A stretch of 64,000 nucleotides of DNA from Datura wrightii. Lineage: Eukaryota; Streptophyta; Magnoliopsida; Solanales; Solanaceae. Below, one piece after another: positions 1-11,069 of the stretch. The notes below the pieces were generated by a model, which saw only the letters and a program-made list of their open reading frames with translations, did not search any database and was not told where the DNA came from. Within the stretch, counting starts at the first letter, position 1; every line of letters begins with the position of its first letter. Where the stretch lies: contig JASDFA010000020.1 in assembly GCA_035772735.1 (NCBI GenBank), positions 110,701,501-110,765,500 on the forward strand. Reading direction: 5' to 3'. A program made the translations under genes and the position numbers.

Positions 1-1005
1 GAATGGAAATGGGGATGGGCACCAGCAGGACTTACCAGCCCCGAGGATCATGTGCCCGAGCAGGTTGCCCATGCAGAGTTTAGGGAAGCCATCCAAATGT
101 TTGCACAGGCATTAACCGCCTAGGTCAACCAGCAGGTGGTAACACATTTTCCCCAGGATGGGAAGGCGACAACGACAGCAGTCAAGGACTTTCTTAAGAT
201 GAACCCTCCGAAGTTCCTCGAATCAAAGGTGGACGAGGATCTACACGAGTTTATTGAGGAGATCCAGGAGATCACCTAGATTATGGGGGTGACAAGGGAG
301 GAGTATGCAGACCTAGCCTCTTATCAGTTGAAAGGGGTTGCCCATATCTGGTTCAGACAGTGGAAGGATAGTAGAGCAGTTGGAGCGGGTTGCATTGGTT
401 GGGATGAGTTCCTCACCGCATTCTTGGATCGATTCTTCCCCCATGAGATGAGGGAGTTCAATACAACTGAGTTTGCGAACCTAAAGAAGAATAACATGAC
501 AGTGTAGGAGTATGCTTTGGAGTTCACCCGCTTGTCCAAATATGCATCAGAGATGGTGGCTGATCAGAGAGCTTGGGCGCGCAGGTTTTTGCACGGGGTA
601 GCAAACTATATGGTCAAGGATTGTAGGAACGCTATGCTTCATCAGGACATTGACTTTCCTTGATTGGTTTTGTTTGTCTAGTAGATAGAGGCAGAATATC
701 TGAGTGAGAGGGAGGCCAAGAGGGACAGGAAAAATAGTTTTGGGTTCTCCCAGGAGTGGTCAGGAGGCGAACACCATCAGCAGCGCTATCACCGGCCAGT
801 GCTTCATCTAGATCGCGGGGCGATCAGTGGAGCAGAGCGTCAGGTTCGAGGGGATAGAGGAGCATGCAGATAGGGCATACCTATCCGATCTGCAGGAAGT
901 GTGGAAAGAATCACATAGGAGAGTGCTTGATTGGATCACATATCTATTTTGGGTGTAGTAGACCCGAGAACAGGCGCCGGGAGTGTCCGTTGTCTAGGTA
1001 GGATT
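1..1005 (+). pseudogene. gag: TK1 gag (Ty3/gypsy, Tekay/Del-like), decayed
   Basis: Capsid/nucleocapsid polyprotein of an LTR retrotransposon. The frame that includes position 1 reads through most of gag, and the window opens already inside the N-terminal part. Recognisable blocks are a MNPPKFLESKV-type segment (about 199-231), AYQLKGVA-like SYQLKGVAHIWF (about 322-357), FLDRFFPHEMRE (about 424-459) and EYALEFTRLSKYA (about 508-546). In-frame stops fall at 121, about 274, 505 and about 661. The zinc knuckle is in another frame from 891 (CRKCGKNHIGEC). A second knuckle-like part has lost its His (FGCSRPENRRREC). The order and motifs match plant chromovirus gag. It is certainly non-functional. 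TK4 (45430-46412) has a related gag. Confidence 0.88.
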
Positions 1006-1089
1006 AGGGTATAGGTCGTCTCAGGCTACCAGTTCCGCAGCAACACCAGTACACCTAGCTTAGTAGGGTGCATCCACCAGTGTAGGTGG

Positions 1090-1440
1090 TGGTCAGTGCT
1101 AGAATAGGGTTTATGCCTTTGCATCTTGTCAAAAGCAGGAGACTTCACCAGATGTGGTCACCAGTATGTTACGAGTATTCCACTTTGCTGTATATACATT
1201 GTTAGACCTAGGGGCTACTTTATCTTTTGTGACACCCTATCTTTCTAGTAGTTTCAGAGTCAATCTCGAAATCCTATCAGAACCCTTCTCAGTCTCTATT
1301 CCAGTCGGTGATTCAGTTATAGCTCAACCAATATACAAAAATTTGCCCCGTCACAGTCCTTCAAAAAGTCACCTCAGCAGATTTAGTAGATCTAGCCATG
1401 AAAGATTTTGATGTTATCTTTGACATGGATTGGCTACATT
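1090..1440 (+). pseudogene. TK1 aspartic protease remnant
   Basis: Retroviral-type aspartic protease that would process Gag-Pol. The frame from 1154 carries FHFAVYTLLDLGATLSF. The catalytic Asp codon is at 1205-1207, but the motif reads D-L-G-A rather than D-[ST]-G-A, so the usual second active-site residue is missing. A frameshift near 1395 moves the continuation (MKDFDVIFDMDWL, from 1398) to another frame. It lies between the zinc knuckle and the RT, as expected for gypsy pol. The start is not defined because protease is released from a polyprotein. Confidence 0.8.
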
Positions 1441-1649
1441 ATGTTATGCCTTAGTGAATCGTAGAACCCGTGCGATAGAGTTCCAGTTTCCGGGTGAGCC
1501 AGTCCAAGAGTGGAAGGGTAGTTTAGCTATGCCTATCGGTTGTTTCATTTCCTACCTTAAGGCCTGAAAGATGATCTCTAAAGGTTACATGTACCATCTA
1601 GTTAGGGTTAAAAATGCTACCTCCAAAACCTCGATTATCCAGTCAGTTC

Positions 1650-2560
1650 CTGTAGTATGAGAATATCCAAAAGTCTTTCTAGATAATTTATCGGGACTTT
1701 CTCCCAAGTGGGAGATCGATTTCGGTATTGACCTTCTTTCCGATATGCAACCTATATCTATTCCTTCTTGTAGAATGGTTCCAATTGAGTTAAAGGAGTT
1801 GAAGGATCAGTTGAAGGATCTCTTAGACAAGGGTTCATCAGACCTAGCGAATCCCCATAGGGTGCACCAATACTTTTTTTTGGGGAAGAAGGATGGTTCC
1901 CTCTGAATGTTCATTGATTATCGGTAGTTGAACAAGGTCACCATCAAGAACAGTTATCCCCTCCCCAAAATTAATGACTTGTTTGACCAGCTTCAGGGTG
2001 CCAAGTGTATTTCAAAGATAGACCTTAGGTCCGGATATCATAAGCTCAATGTAAGAGAGAGTGACATCTCGAAGGCAGCCTTCAGGATTCAGTATGGTCA
2101 CTTTGAGTTTGTAGTTGTGTCTTTTGGACTAACGAATTCTCCTGCAACTTTTATGGACTTGATCAACAGGGTGTTCAAGTCGTATTTATACATGTTCGTG
2201 ATTATGTTCATAGATAACATTCTCATATACTCTCGGAGCGAGGAAGAGCATGCCGCTTATTTGAGGGCGGTGCTACAAACCCTTAACGATCGCCAACTGT
2301 ATGCTAAATTCAGCAAGTGTGATTTTTGGTTAAACTCGGTATCATGTTTTGGTCATGTGGTGTCAAGTGAGGGTGTACAGGTGGACTCTCAAGAGATAAA
2401 AGCTATGAAGAATTGGCCTAGACCAATTAGTCCTTCAGATATCAGGAGTTTCTTAGCCTTAGGTGATTACTATAGGAGGTTTGTGGAAGGATTTTCATCC
2501 ATTGTAGCACTGTTGAATAAGTTGACCCTGAAGAAAGTAAAGTTTCAATGATCGGAGGCT
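1650..2560 (+). pseudogene. pol: TK1 reverse transcriptase, catalytic residue lost
   Basis: Reverse transcriptase of a Ty3/gypsy chromovirus, one frame (same frame as 1928-2551) from about 1660. Visible are SYPLPKINDLFDQL, KIDLRSGYHKLNV, the AFRIQYGHFEFVV block, SFGLTNSPATFM, then the catalytic box at 2207-2218, which reads F-I-D-N instead of F-[IV]-D-D. Downstream are the primer-grip region and SFLALGDYYRRFVEGFS. In-frame stops occur at about 1905 and 1926, before the longest open stretch. Loss of the second Asp and the stops show that it is inactive. The lineage call rests on the close match of every block to the RT carried by TK2 on the minus strand. Confidence 0.92.
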
Positions 2561-3166
2561 TGTGAGAAGAGCTTCCAAGAGTTGAAGATATGACTCACCT
2601 CAACACCAGTGTTGACTCTACCTGAGGGTATCGATGGGTTTATGATTTATTGTGAAGCTTCAAGGATCGACCTTGGTTGTGTATTAATACAGCATGGTAA
2701 GGTCATAGCCTATGCTTCTAGGCAGCTGAAATTCCATGAAAAGAACTATCCAACTCACGACCTCGAGTTGGCAGTGGTAGTATTTTCCTTGAATATTTGG
2801 AGATACAATTTGTATAGGGTCCATGTGGATATGTTTACGGACCACAAAAGCCTACAGTACATGTTTTACCCTGAAGGATCTAAATCTACGTCAAAGAAGG
2901 TGGTTGGAGCTTCTTAAGGATTACGATATGAGTGTCCTTTATCATATGGGCAAGGCTAATGTAGTGGAAGACACTCTTAGCAGGATTTCTATGGAGAGTG
3001 TGTCCCATGTAGATGAGGAGAGGAAAGAGTTAGTGAAGGATACGCATAAGCTTGCATGACTAAGAGTTCGTCTTGTTGACTCAATGGATGGTGGTGTCAT
3101 TTTTCAGAATGGATCAGAATCTTCCTTGGTGACCGAAATCAAGGCTAGGAAGGACGGAGATTCCTA
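2561..3166 (+). pseudogene. pol: TK1 RNase H and start of integrase linker, truncated
   Basis: RNase H domain that follows RT in pol. Seen are VLTLPEGIDGFMIYCEASR (active-site Asp replaced by Glu in YCEAS), GCVLIQHGKVIAYASRQL, the EKNYPTHDLELAVVVF block and HVDMFTDHKSLQYM. A frameshift near 2860 moves the rest (RQRRWLELLKDYDMSVLYH, KANVVEDTLSR) into the frame of 2823-3059. The homologous region of TK2 continues into integrase. Here the pol similarity stops near 3165 and LTR sequence begins, so integrase is absent. Confidence 0.88.
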
Positions 3167-4662
3167 TTCTGGTAAATTCCTTTGGGATTTCAAGGGAGAG
3201 TGTAAGATTATATCACCCAATTATATAGAGTTGTGAATGAGAGTTTCTCTTCACTCTCATGCCCCAATTCCTCTCTATGTTCATGAATTCAAGTATTTGA
3301 AGTAAATTTGATGATCTTATGGGGTTTTAATCCCAAATTCATGGAATTCTCTTTGATTTGATTATGGGTCAATCCCCTTTATGTTCTAAATGTTGTTTTA
3401 AGATATCTGGGAAGATTTTTTATTTAAATTGATTATAAATCTCATGATTTCAAATGCAAGTCAATCTATACCCAATTATGCAAAGTTTCATGAAAAGTCA
3501 AGTTATGATTATATTATGATTTTGATCTTCCTAAGTCTAAATTATATAATTATGATTCATGATATGATTTCTCTTCAAGTACACTTCATGGATTTATGAA
3601 TGTCAAGTATATGAATTTTCACAATTATGCATGCCCTTCATGATTTATGAATTTATGAGTTTTGGACAACTCATGAGCTCTTATTCATGGCTAATCATGT
3701 ATTTTAAGTATGTTATGATTTATTTGTCCATGAACTTCATGAATGATTTCACGAATATGATATGAGCCTCATGTGCATATTTTTGGGAGCAATGTCTAGC
3801 ACCGAGTAGACCCGGTGTTTAGGTAAACCCCGTGCCACTATAGTTATATGTATTCTTGGATTCCCCCTAGTGATATCATATCATACACGTCCCTTACCTG
3901 GAAAGCTTGGGACAACTCTGCCCACTTGAGCGAGATAGTTGGGGCATCATGTAAGCTCTATCATGATGGTGTCGGTTAAGACGAGTTCTTTCATTGTCCC
4001 TCATGATTTATGCATTGATACATTTATGTTACTTTGTCTCAAGTTATATTTTTATAAGGTTTCTGTTATGACTATGATTATGACTAGATTATGAATGGTT
4101 TGAGAACCTTGAGCCCTCATGTTTATATTATGATATTTACTTCATGTTCATGCTTTACTACTCTTATGAACTCTTATGTATTTTAACTGCCCGTTTTACT
4201 TACCTTGCATACTCAATACATTCCAAGTATTAACCACATACTCTTTGTTGTATCATTTCATGATATAGGTCCAAGGGATCGGTCTCAGCGATACCATTAG
4301 TCCTGCTTTCCCCTCAGGCCTGTTTAGCCAGTGTTAGTGAGTCCTCATCCTTCGAGGACATTTATTTATCCATTTTTATGTTACTTCAGTTACAGACTTT
4401 TTTTAAGCTAGTTGGGGATGATATCCGATCACCTCATAAGTTATGTTAGAGGCTTTTCAGACATTATGCAGAATATCAGCTTGTCACTATTGACTTTGTT
4501 TTAGATTGATATGTATGCAAAATTCCTCTCAAGCATGTTTTATTATTTTAGTTTCCACTTGTTGTATGCTCTTAGCTACTACGTTCATGCCATGGGTCGA
4601 CTTGGAGCCTCTCGAGGTTCCTTGTCCTGTGTCTCTATCCGGGCCTATGTTTGGGTCATGTA
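3167..4662 (+). repeat. TK1 3' LTR, 5'-truncated
   Basis: From about 3167 the sequence aligns by eye with the solo LTR at 13950-14664 and 20895-21701. Shared segments include the AGTGTAAGA region, the tract rich in 'catgattt'/'tatgaatt', the 'caccgag...ggt...gtgccactgtag' block and the last 60 bp (GGGTCGACTTGGAGCCTCTC). The end near 4662 (GGGTCATG) corresponds to the canonical GGGTCGTGACA end of the family. The first 500 bp or so of the LTR and all of integrase were lost in one deletion. No gene is seen in it. Confidence 0.8.
4341..4359 (+). other. Stem-loop in LTR, about 310 bp before its end
   Basis: GTCCTC, a 7-nt pyrimidine-rich loop, then GAGGAC: a perfect 6-bp stem. The same structure lies at the same distance from the LTR end in SL, TK2 and both TK4 LTRs (see findings). 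Its role is not known; a transcript structure near the R/U5 region is one possibility. Confidence 0.6.
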
Positions 4663-5656
4663 AATATATCCCAAAAAAGTACTGTAAACATATAATTGAA
4701 TATTCACATTACTTTTGAGAGGGAGAGAACTCCATTGGAGAATAGAAGAATTATTTTAGATATTACTTTTTTCATCTTTATCTTCTTCATCAAGGTATAA
4801 TCACCATTGTAGAGATATTTTGAGCTTGATATGGCTTACTCTTAATGATGAAATTATTGAGATTATTGATAAATATGATCTTGTGTTTCTCAGTTATGAG
4901 TAGCTAAATCTATAACTAGAGATGCGTGATGATGGGTGTTTAATTTGATTGGGTATTGCTAGATTTGTCTTGTTATTTACACAATTGAATTCTCCTCAAA
5001 TTATAGTTGATTGCTCATAGTTGCAAATATGGGTATTGTTTTCTTACGTGATTTTGGCTTGAAAAAGAAGAATTAAGTGATGGGGGAGAATTTAATAGTG
5101 GATCGGGATTTGATTATATGGGGTTGGGCTAGAAATAGACAAAACCCATGATCATGATCCCTTTAGAGGTTGATGGCTAGAAATAACTCAGCCCCAAACC
5201 CAAACAATATTGGAATGTTGAATTGTAGCTTGAGGTTCGAAAGGAATTGAGAATAAGGAGCTCAAGTGGTTGAAAAACATCGGGCTACATCCTTTTCCAA
5301 GGTCATTTATACATATTAGTAATAACTTGACTGTCTAGTAACTCTCGATTTGATTGACATCCTATCTACACCATACATCTAGCCTTTGCTCATTATTGTT
5401 TCTCAATTTTGGTTATCTTGCTCTCTTGATTTGCTGATTTTAGAGTCCTCAATATTTTTGCATTCATTTCTTCCCCACAAAATTTACTTTTTTGTCTTCA
5501 TTGCTTGGATGCGAATTAATTCAATTCACTAAACAACTCTTGTGTAAATCATTCTCTATTGTCTGTGGGATTCGACTCCGACACCATCGAGTTATTTGTT
5601 TTGATACAAAGATCACTTACATTCTCTGGAAATGAGGAGTGTAGTTTGAGCGATAT
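4663..5656 (+). repeat. AT1 5' LTR (Athila-like), 5'-truncated
   Basis: The right edge is fixed by the primer site that follows. The interior matches, in reverse orientation, the AT2 LTR at 29251-30722: both have a 'cttgaggtt(c/t)gaaag' block, an 'aagtggt(t/c)gaaa' block and a 'gggattcgactcc'-like segment near the LTR end. The TGATGAGTTGG start seen in AT2 is missing, so the 5' part was lost or buried where it meets TK1. Non-coding. Confidence 0.72.
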
Positions 5657-5662
5657 AAAAAA

Positions 5663-5680
5663 TGGCGCCATTGCCGGAGA
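5663..5680 (+). other. AT1 primer-binding site, tRNA-Asp type
   Basis: TGGCGCCATTGCCGGAGA begins a few bases after the LTR end. TGGCGCC(G/A)TTGCCGGGGA is the primer site I know for Athila-type elements, matching the 3' end of plant tRNA-Asp. Two positions differ from the canonical site. Confidence 0.85.
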
Positions 5681-5789
5681 ATAGTGCTTGATGACCTTGA
5701 GTTGTTTGTTAATTTAACTTGATCTTGCATCTTAATTATTTAGACTTTACTATCATAGTGGTTCCTCATTTTGCCATTTTGGGTGGTTG

Positions 5790-6355
5790 ATGATATGCTA
5801 ATGAGTCCCTTCAAAAGGCTGCTAAGAGACCCTGAGAAAGCACCTTATAGTGAGACCCTCCAATTGATGGATAAGATATGGAGGAGAGAAGGAGGAAAAG
5901 CACAGTGTTGCTGATCATGATGAAGCAAATAGAGTTTCTAACGAATTGTATGATGGGTTTTCATATAAGGTACCAACAAGCCAATAAAGGCTATGGGTAT
6001 TCTTATAATGAAAATCAAGGTCGGAACGATGTCTGTTTAGCTAAGACTAGTAGCCAAGAAAGTGATGAGTCCCTCTCATCTCTTAGGAAAACACTCTTGA
6101 AGTGGTGCTTGAGAAAGTTATTTCGACTGATTCAGGAATTCAAGAATTGTGGGTTGAATCGTTGGACCTCACTACAATGGTGAAAAATCATGATATGGCC
6201 ATAAAATAGTTAGAGAATAGAATGAACTTGTTAGCATCTCAAGTGGAAGCTCAATAGGTAAGAAAGGAAACAAAGGTTCTACCACCTCCAGCCAACGTGG
6301 ATGAAGAAGTATTGGGATGGGAGGTGGAAGAAGAAATTCTGAAAAAAACACTCTA
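5790..6355 (+). pseudogene. gag: AT1 gag remnant (C-terminal part only)
   Basis: Only the tail of an Athila-type gag remains. The frame at 5878-6183 has a MKQIEFLTNCMM segment and an NKGYGYSYNENQG segment. Another frame then gives an IQELWVESLDLTTMVKNHD stretch and the LENRMNLLASQVEAQ coiled-coil-like stretch, which in this lineage precedes the protease. The capsid core that is still visible in AT4 and AT5 (LHETW..F motif) is missing, so roughly two thirds of gag was deleted. Several stops and frame changes are present. Protease cannot be recognised between here and the RT. Confidence 0.7.
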
Positions 6356-7560
6356 GTCTTTTCTTGAGCAGTGAAGGATTACATGAGGTGTGTCAAGTAA
6401 GTAAAGGTCTAGGAACTTACACCTTCCAACCAAGGAAACTTGATCTCGACCTCAAAAATCGAACAACCCCATCATCACAGCCATCCATCACTATATCTCC
6501 GATTTTGGAACTCAAACCATTACCTGCCTATTTGCGATATGCATATTTGGGGGCAAATGAGACACTTCCGGTGATTATCTCATCAAAGCTCACTCCTCAA
6601 TAGGTAGAAAAACTCATAGCAATGTTGAAAAGGAATATTCAAGCAATAGGGTGGTCTATAGCTGACATCATTGGTACTCCTTTGGGTATTTGTGGTCACA
6701 CGATCAAACTTCAAGAGGATTGCAACCCTTCAGTCGAGCATCAGAGGCGTTTGAATCCACCTATGCAAGAGGTGGTCAAGAAAAAAATTAAATGGTTAGA
6801 TTCAGGTGTTGTGTATCCTATCACTGATAGCAGTTGGGTAAGTCCTATCCAATGTGTGCCAAAGAAAGGGGAAATTACATTGTACCAAATGAAAAGAATG
6901 AGTTGATTGCAACTCGCCCAGTTACCGGATGGAGGGTGTGTTTTGATTACCGTAAGTTGAACTCCTAGACAAAATAATCATTTTCCAGTCCCTTTCATTG
7001 GCCAAATGCTAGATCACTTGGATAGGAAAGAATATTATTGTTTCTTGGATGGATACTTAGGATACAATCAAATATCTATTGCGCCCGAGGATCAAGAGAA
7101 AACTACATTTACATGCCCATATGGGACTTTTGCATTCAAGAGGATGCCTTTTGGACTTTGCAATGCTCCCGCCACTTTCAGAGGTGTATGATTTCAATTT
7201 TTTTGGATATGGTGGAGGACACAATGGAAGTCTTCATGGATGACTTCTCAGTTGTGGGAGATTCATTCGAAGATCGCTTGGTACATCCAGAAGAGGTATT
7301 GAAGAGATATGAAGAGACAAACTTGGTGCTTAATTGGGAAAAATATCACTTTATGGTGGAAGAAGGGATTGTTTTAGGACACAAAATTTCTGAGAAAGGG
7401 ATTGAGGTAGACCAAGCTATGATTGAAACAATTGCTCAGTTACCTCCCCCAAGCACGATGACGAGTATTAGGAGTTTTCTAGGGCATGCTGGATTTTAGT
7501 GCTGTTTCATCAAAGATTTCTCCAAGATAGCTCATCCTTTATTTCAATTGTTAGAAAAAG
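6356..7560 (+). pseudogene. pol: AT1 reverse transcriptase (Athila lineage), frameshifted
   Basis: RT with Athila hallmarks. Seen in order: LPAYLRYAYLGANETLPVI, HTIKLQEDCNPSVEHQRRLN, GVVYPITDSSWVSPIQ, a frameshifted WRVCFDYRKLN, CFLDGYLGYNQISIAPEDQE, FTCPYGTFAFKRMPFGLCN, then after another frame change the catalytic F-M-D-D at 7233-7244, NLVLNWEKYHFMVEEG, LGHKISEKGIEVDQ and SFLGHAGF. The catalytic box is intact although the gene is broken by stops (about 6601, 6904, 6968, 7498) and at least three frameshifts. The NWEK.HFMV and LGHKISEKGIEVD blocks separate it from the TK pol types in this window. Confidence 0.93.
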
Positions 7561-8140
7561 AGGCAAAGTTCAATTTCAATGAGAGGTGTATGAAGGCTTT
7601 TGTGGAATTGAAAGAAAAGCTGGTGTCCACTCCAATCATAACGACACCGGATTGGTCAAAGCCTTTTGAGCTAATGTGTGATGCCAGTGACGTAGCATTA
7701 GGGGAAGTCCTTTGTCAGTGAAAGGAAAATAATTTTCATCCTATTTACTATGCTAGTAAAGCCTTGAATGATGCACAAACAAACTACACAGTGACTGAAC
7801 AAGAGTTGCTCGCTATAGTGTTTGCATTTGAAAATTTTCGGGCATATTCATTGCAGACCAAAGTGGTGATGCACACTGACCATGCAGCACTCAGATATTT
7901 GATGAATAAGAAAGATCTAAACCTAGGCTTATTAGGTGGGTCCTATTGTTGCAGGAATTCTAGCTTGAAGTGAAGGATTGTAAGGGATGTGAGAATCAAG
8001 TGGCTGACTATCTATCTCACCTAGAAACAAGTGGTCAGCCGGGAGTATATGAGGAGATTAATGATGGCTTCCCGAATGAACATATTCTAGCTGCAACCCA
8101 TGACTTAACACTGTGGTTTGTGGATTCTGCCAATTATTTG
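7561..8140 (+). pseudogene. pol: AT1 RNase H
   Basis: Continues pol with TPDWSKPFELMCDASDVALG (active-site Asp in MCDAS kept), IYYASKALNDAQTNYTVTEQ, ELLAIVFAFENFR and VMHTDHAALRYLMNKKD. A stop lies after GEVLCQ (near 7720), a frame change near 7940 and a stop at 7971. The continuation is CENQVADYLSHLE with the conserved VADYLS block, then the linker into integrase. The domain is complete in outline but not expressible as one protein. Confidence 0.9.
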
Positions 8141-9320
8141 GAAAGCAATATCATAACCGAGGGGTTGACCTTTCAACAAAAGAAATGATTCATGCATGAT
8201 GTTTGGAAGTTTTATTGGGATAATCCCTACCTTTTCCGTAGTTGCGTTGATGATATAATGCATAGGTGTTCCCCTGAAGTGGAAATGGTACCAATTCTAG
8301 AGGCTTGTCATTCATCACCTGTTGGGGGCCATTATGAGAGCATTCAGACAGCAGTAACGTGCTACAGTGTGGATTTTATTGGCCTACTCTACATTAGGAT
8401 GCCATTGACTTTGTGAAACAATGTGATAGGTGTCAACAAATAGGGAGTATTTCAAGGAGGAATGAACTTCCTTTTACACCAATCTTAGAGTTGGAATTGT
8501 TTGATGTGTGGGGGATCGATTTCATGGGCCCCTTTGTGAGCTCCTATGGGAATACATACATTCTGGTGGCGGTTGATTATGTCTCTAAGTGGGTAGAAGC
8601 TATAGCATTTCCCAACAATGAAGGGAAGAGTGTAAAAACCTTTTAAAAAACATATTTCTTTCGGTTTGGCACCCTTAGAGCTATCATCAGTGATGGAGGA
8701 TCACACTTTTGCAATTGACTATTTAGCATTTTGCTAGCCAAGTATGGTGTGAAGCACAAAGTGGCCACGCCTTATCATCCACAAAACAGTTGCCAAGTAG
8801 AAGTTTCCAAAGGGGAAATCAAATTTATCTTGACTAAAACAATTAATGTGAACAGAATATTAGGCTCGGAATCTAGATGATGCCTTGTGGGTGTATCGGA
8901 CTACATACAATACACCTATTGGAATGTCCCCATACTAGCTTGTTTTTGGAAAATCTTGCCACCTTCCTGTTGAGCTAGAACATAAAGCCTTGTGGGCACT
9001 GAAGAGTTTGAACCTTGATTGGAGGAGAGCCATCCAAGGGCGAGTGAAAAATTTGAATGAGTTGGATGAATATAAAATGCAAGCATATGAAAATGCAACT
9101 ATTTATAAAACCTGCATGAAGCATTACCATGATCAGAAAATGTTGCATCAAATTTTTTTCCTGGGAGATTTGGTATTGTTGTGAAATTTAAGACGGAGGT
9201 CATTCCCAAGGAAGTTCAAATTTAAATGGTCAGGATCATTTAAAGTGTCCCAAGTTTTTGGAAATGGTGCCATAGAAATTCAAGGAGAAGATGAGTCAAA
9301 GTTCAAGGTGAATGGCCAAA
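8141..9320 (+). pseudogene. pol: AT1 integrase
   Basis: DNA integrase that inserts the cDNA. Zinc-binding part: HSSPVGGHY (from about 8308) and, after a frame change near 8413, CDRCQQIG. Catalytic core: first Asp in WGIDFMGPF (about 8511-8535), second Asp in IISDGGSHF (about 8672-8700), Glu in CQVEVSKGEIK (about 8792-8830), so the D-D-E triad is kept. The C-terminal part keeps KHDQK-like YHDQKMLHQ (about 9125) and, in another frame, WSGSFKVSQVFGNGAIEI and FKVNGQSVKKYLG, typical of the Athila C-terminus. Stops at about 8643, 8718 and 8874 and several indels make it a pseudogene. No chromodomain follows, unlike TK2. Confidence 0.92.
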
Positions 9321-9480
9321 GTGTAAAAAAATATCTGGGAGTATTGGAGGAGGTTGGTCAAATAGAGGTCATGTATCTGGATAAACCATAGCACGTAAGG
9401 AGCCTCTGTCGTGCCACGACGTTAACTAAGGCGCTTTTTGGGCGGCAACCCAAGAATTTTACTTTGAACATATTAATGCT
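9321..9480 (+). other. AT1 end of pol with TTGGG/CCCAA inverted repeat
   Basis: The pol frame ends near 9390. It is followed by the 'acgttaactaaggcgctttt' stretch and the inverted repeat TTGGG-CGGCAA-CCCAA at 9438-9453. The same block (GTTAAATTAGGC...TTGGGAGGCAACCCAAG) occurs on the minus strand at 42045-42085 in AT3, where it is one of few internal parts kept. It marks the pol/3'UTR border in this lineage. Confidence 0.6.
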
Positions 9481-11069
9481 TTGTTTTTTTTGACTTTTGT
9501 AGGTAGATTGGATGCAAGGAGAAGAAACCAAGGCACGATCAGAACCAAGCCAGCGAAACACTGGTGCAAAAGTGCAAGATGTCGATTTACCGCGGGGTAT
9601 GAGCAGAATAAGGGAGAGTAGAGAAGCAATCGGTGAATTTCTAGTGGAACACCGATATCAATTCGTGAACTGCTGGCGAAGTTCTAGCTCTAGCCAGTGC
9701 ACTTGGAGTTTAGGGCATGTTCGATGATCCAACCGGCGAATCGCCACTGCCAATGCGCGAATTGCCAGTAAGATACCGATTTCAGCCAGTATACCTGGGA
9801 GTTAAAATACCATCGATGTCTCATCCGGTGGATAACTAGTGTCAACTTGAGAGACACCGGTGAATCACTGGTTATAAATTAGAGAACTGAAAAGATGATG
9901 ATCACCAGCACTCAAACCGATGGATCGCCGGTCCTCACCGACTATTGCCGGTAAGCACAAATCTAGGTACTTATTCCTATAAAAATATTGACTGACCATT
10001 GACCGACCAAACTAAAACCTTAAACCCGCACCAACTCTCCAAAACAACCCTTATTTTATTAAACCTTCCTACTTTTCTAATTCCCCACACTTTTCCTTTT
10101 TCCCACCATCTCTTAAATTCCTAAAAAACTACCTTCCCCACCTAAACTCCATTACTACCCACCTTCCTCTTGCCCAATCCTTTTTCCCCTCTCTTAAACT
10201 TTAAATACCTCTCCCTCATTACCCATTTAACCTCACCCGAAGTCTCATGAACTTGGAGGCAACATAGGTGAATAAGTCACAAAGTTTCTCTCTCTACTCA
10301 TTCTTCCTTCTCAACTTCGTAGGTATATCCTGGTTTATGCTTTATTTGAGAATGTAAATCTGACCTCCTACAAGTTAGAATAGATATTTGTACCATTTCT
10401 GTTCACCATCCTTTGATTTTACTTGATTGATTAATATTCATGTATCGGGTATGTTGGTGGTGCTATCCTAGGTTTCACATATTACTATGGGAATCTTAAT
10501 TTTTGTGTGTGCTTCATGATGTGTTCTATTGATTTTTATTTGGGAGTGAAGTCTGAGTAACCCTGTGTGCTTCACATTTCCCAATGATAAATAGAGTGAC
10601 GACTTTCTTAAGGGAAAATTGTCATTTTGGGTTGTAAATGCTTGTGTAAGGGAGAGTGAGGTGTAACGAGAGGAAGAACAATTATGTTGGAAGAAATTTG
10701 GATTGACTGAATGAGTGGAAGCCCATCAGTGACACGCTGAGCATGTCCGGTGAATCACCAATGGAAACGCGGGTTCGATCGCGAGAATAGAGGTACTGCC
10801 ATAAACCCGCGCTCCTTCGGTGCTTCACAGTTCAAGGATAGCAATTCGCTGGTGTGACACTTGTGATTTATGTTGTCTACCAAGTTTATTGTTTCATGAT
10901 AATGATTCGTTTGCGCTCCACAGATTAATACCTATATTTCGCCGATGTTCTGCTGGTGTCACCTACGTCAACATTTCTCTATTTCTACTTTGATATCATT
11001 CAGTTGTTCAATTTTCTAATTGTTCTCCATTTAAATTTTTATATGATAATAACCTTAGCCTGCAACATC
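9481..11069 (+). other. AT1 region between pol and accessory gene; word island, pyrimidine-rich tract
   Basis: No coding region recognised. 9580-9960 holds a cluster of near-palindromes around GA-A-TC: GGCGAATCGCC at 9734-9744, a CCGGTGAATCACTGG copy near 9865, and several 'gccggt' variants. 9985-10330 is strongly pyrimidine-rich (ccttcctactttt, tttcccaccatctc), with a TATA-like TTTAAATACC near 10200 and an AG/GTATAT donor-like site near 10319. 10690-10870 holds a second, looser word cluster (gtccggtgaatcacc, acgcgggttcgatcgcgag). The pyrimidine tract could be a promoter/leader for the gene at 11070; that is inference. Confidence 0.5.

Noticed and set aside
5663..5680. tRNA-Asp gene fragment
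   Set aside because: Only the 18 bases complementary to the tRNA 3' end are present, directly after an LTR; it is a primer site.
7006..7499. Programmed ribosomal frameshift between overlapping RT frames
   Set aside because: RT continues across the overlap mid-domain and further frame changes and stops occur nearby; this is decay, not programmed frameshifting.
1..9400. Endogenous pararetrovirus
   Set aside because: Domain order gag-PR-RT-RH-IN, tRNA-Asp/initiator-Met primer sites, LTRs and integrase with Athila or chromodomain tails indicate gypsy elements; no movement protein or caulimovirus motif is seen.
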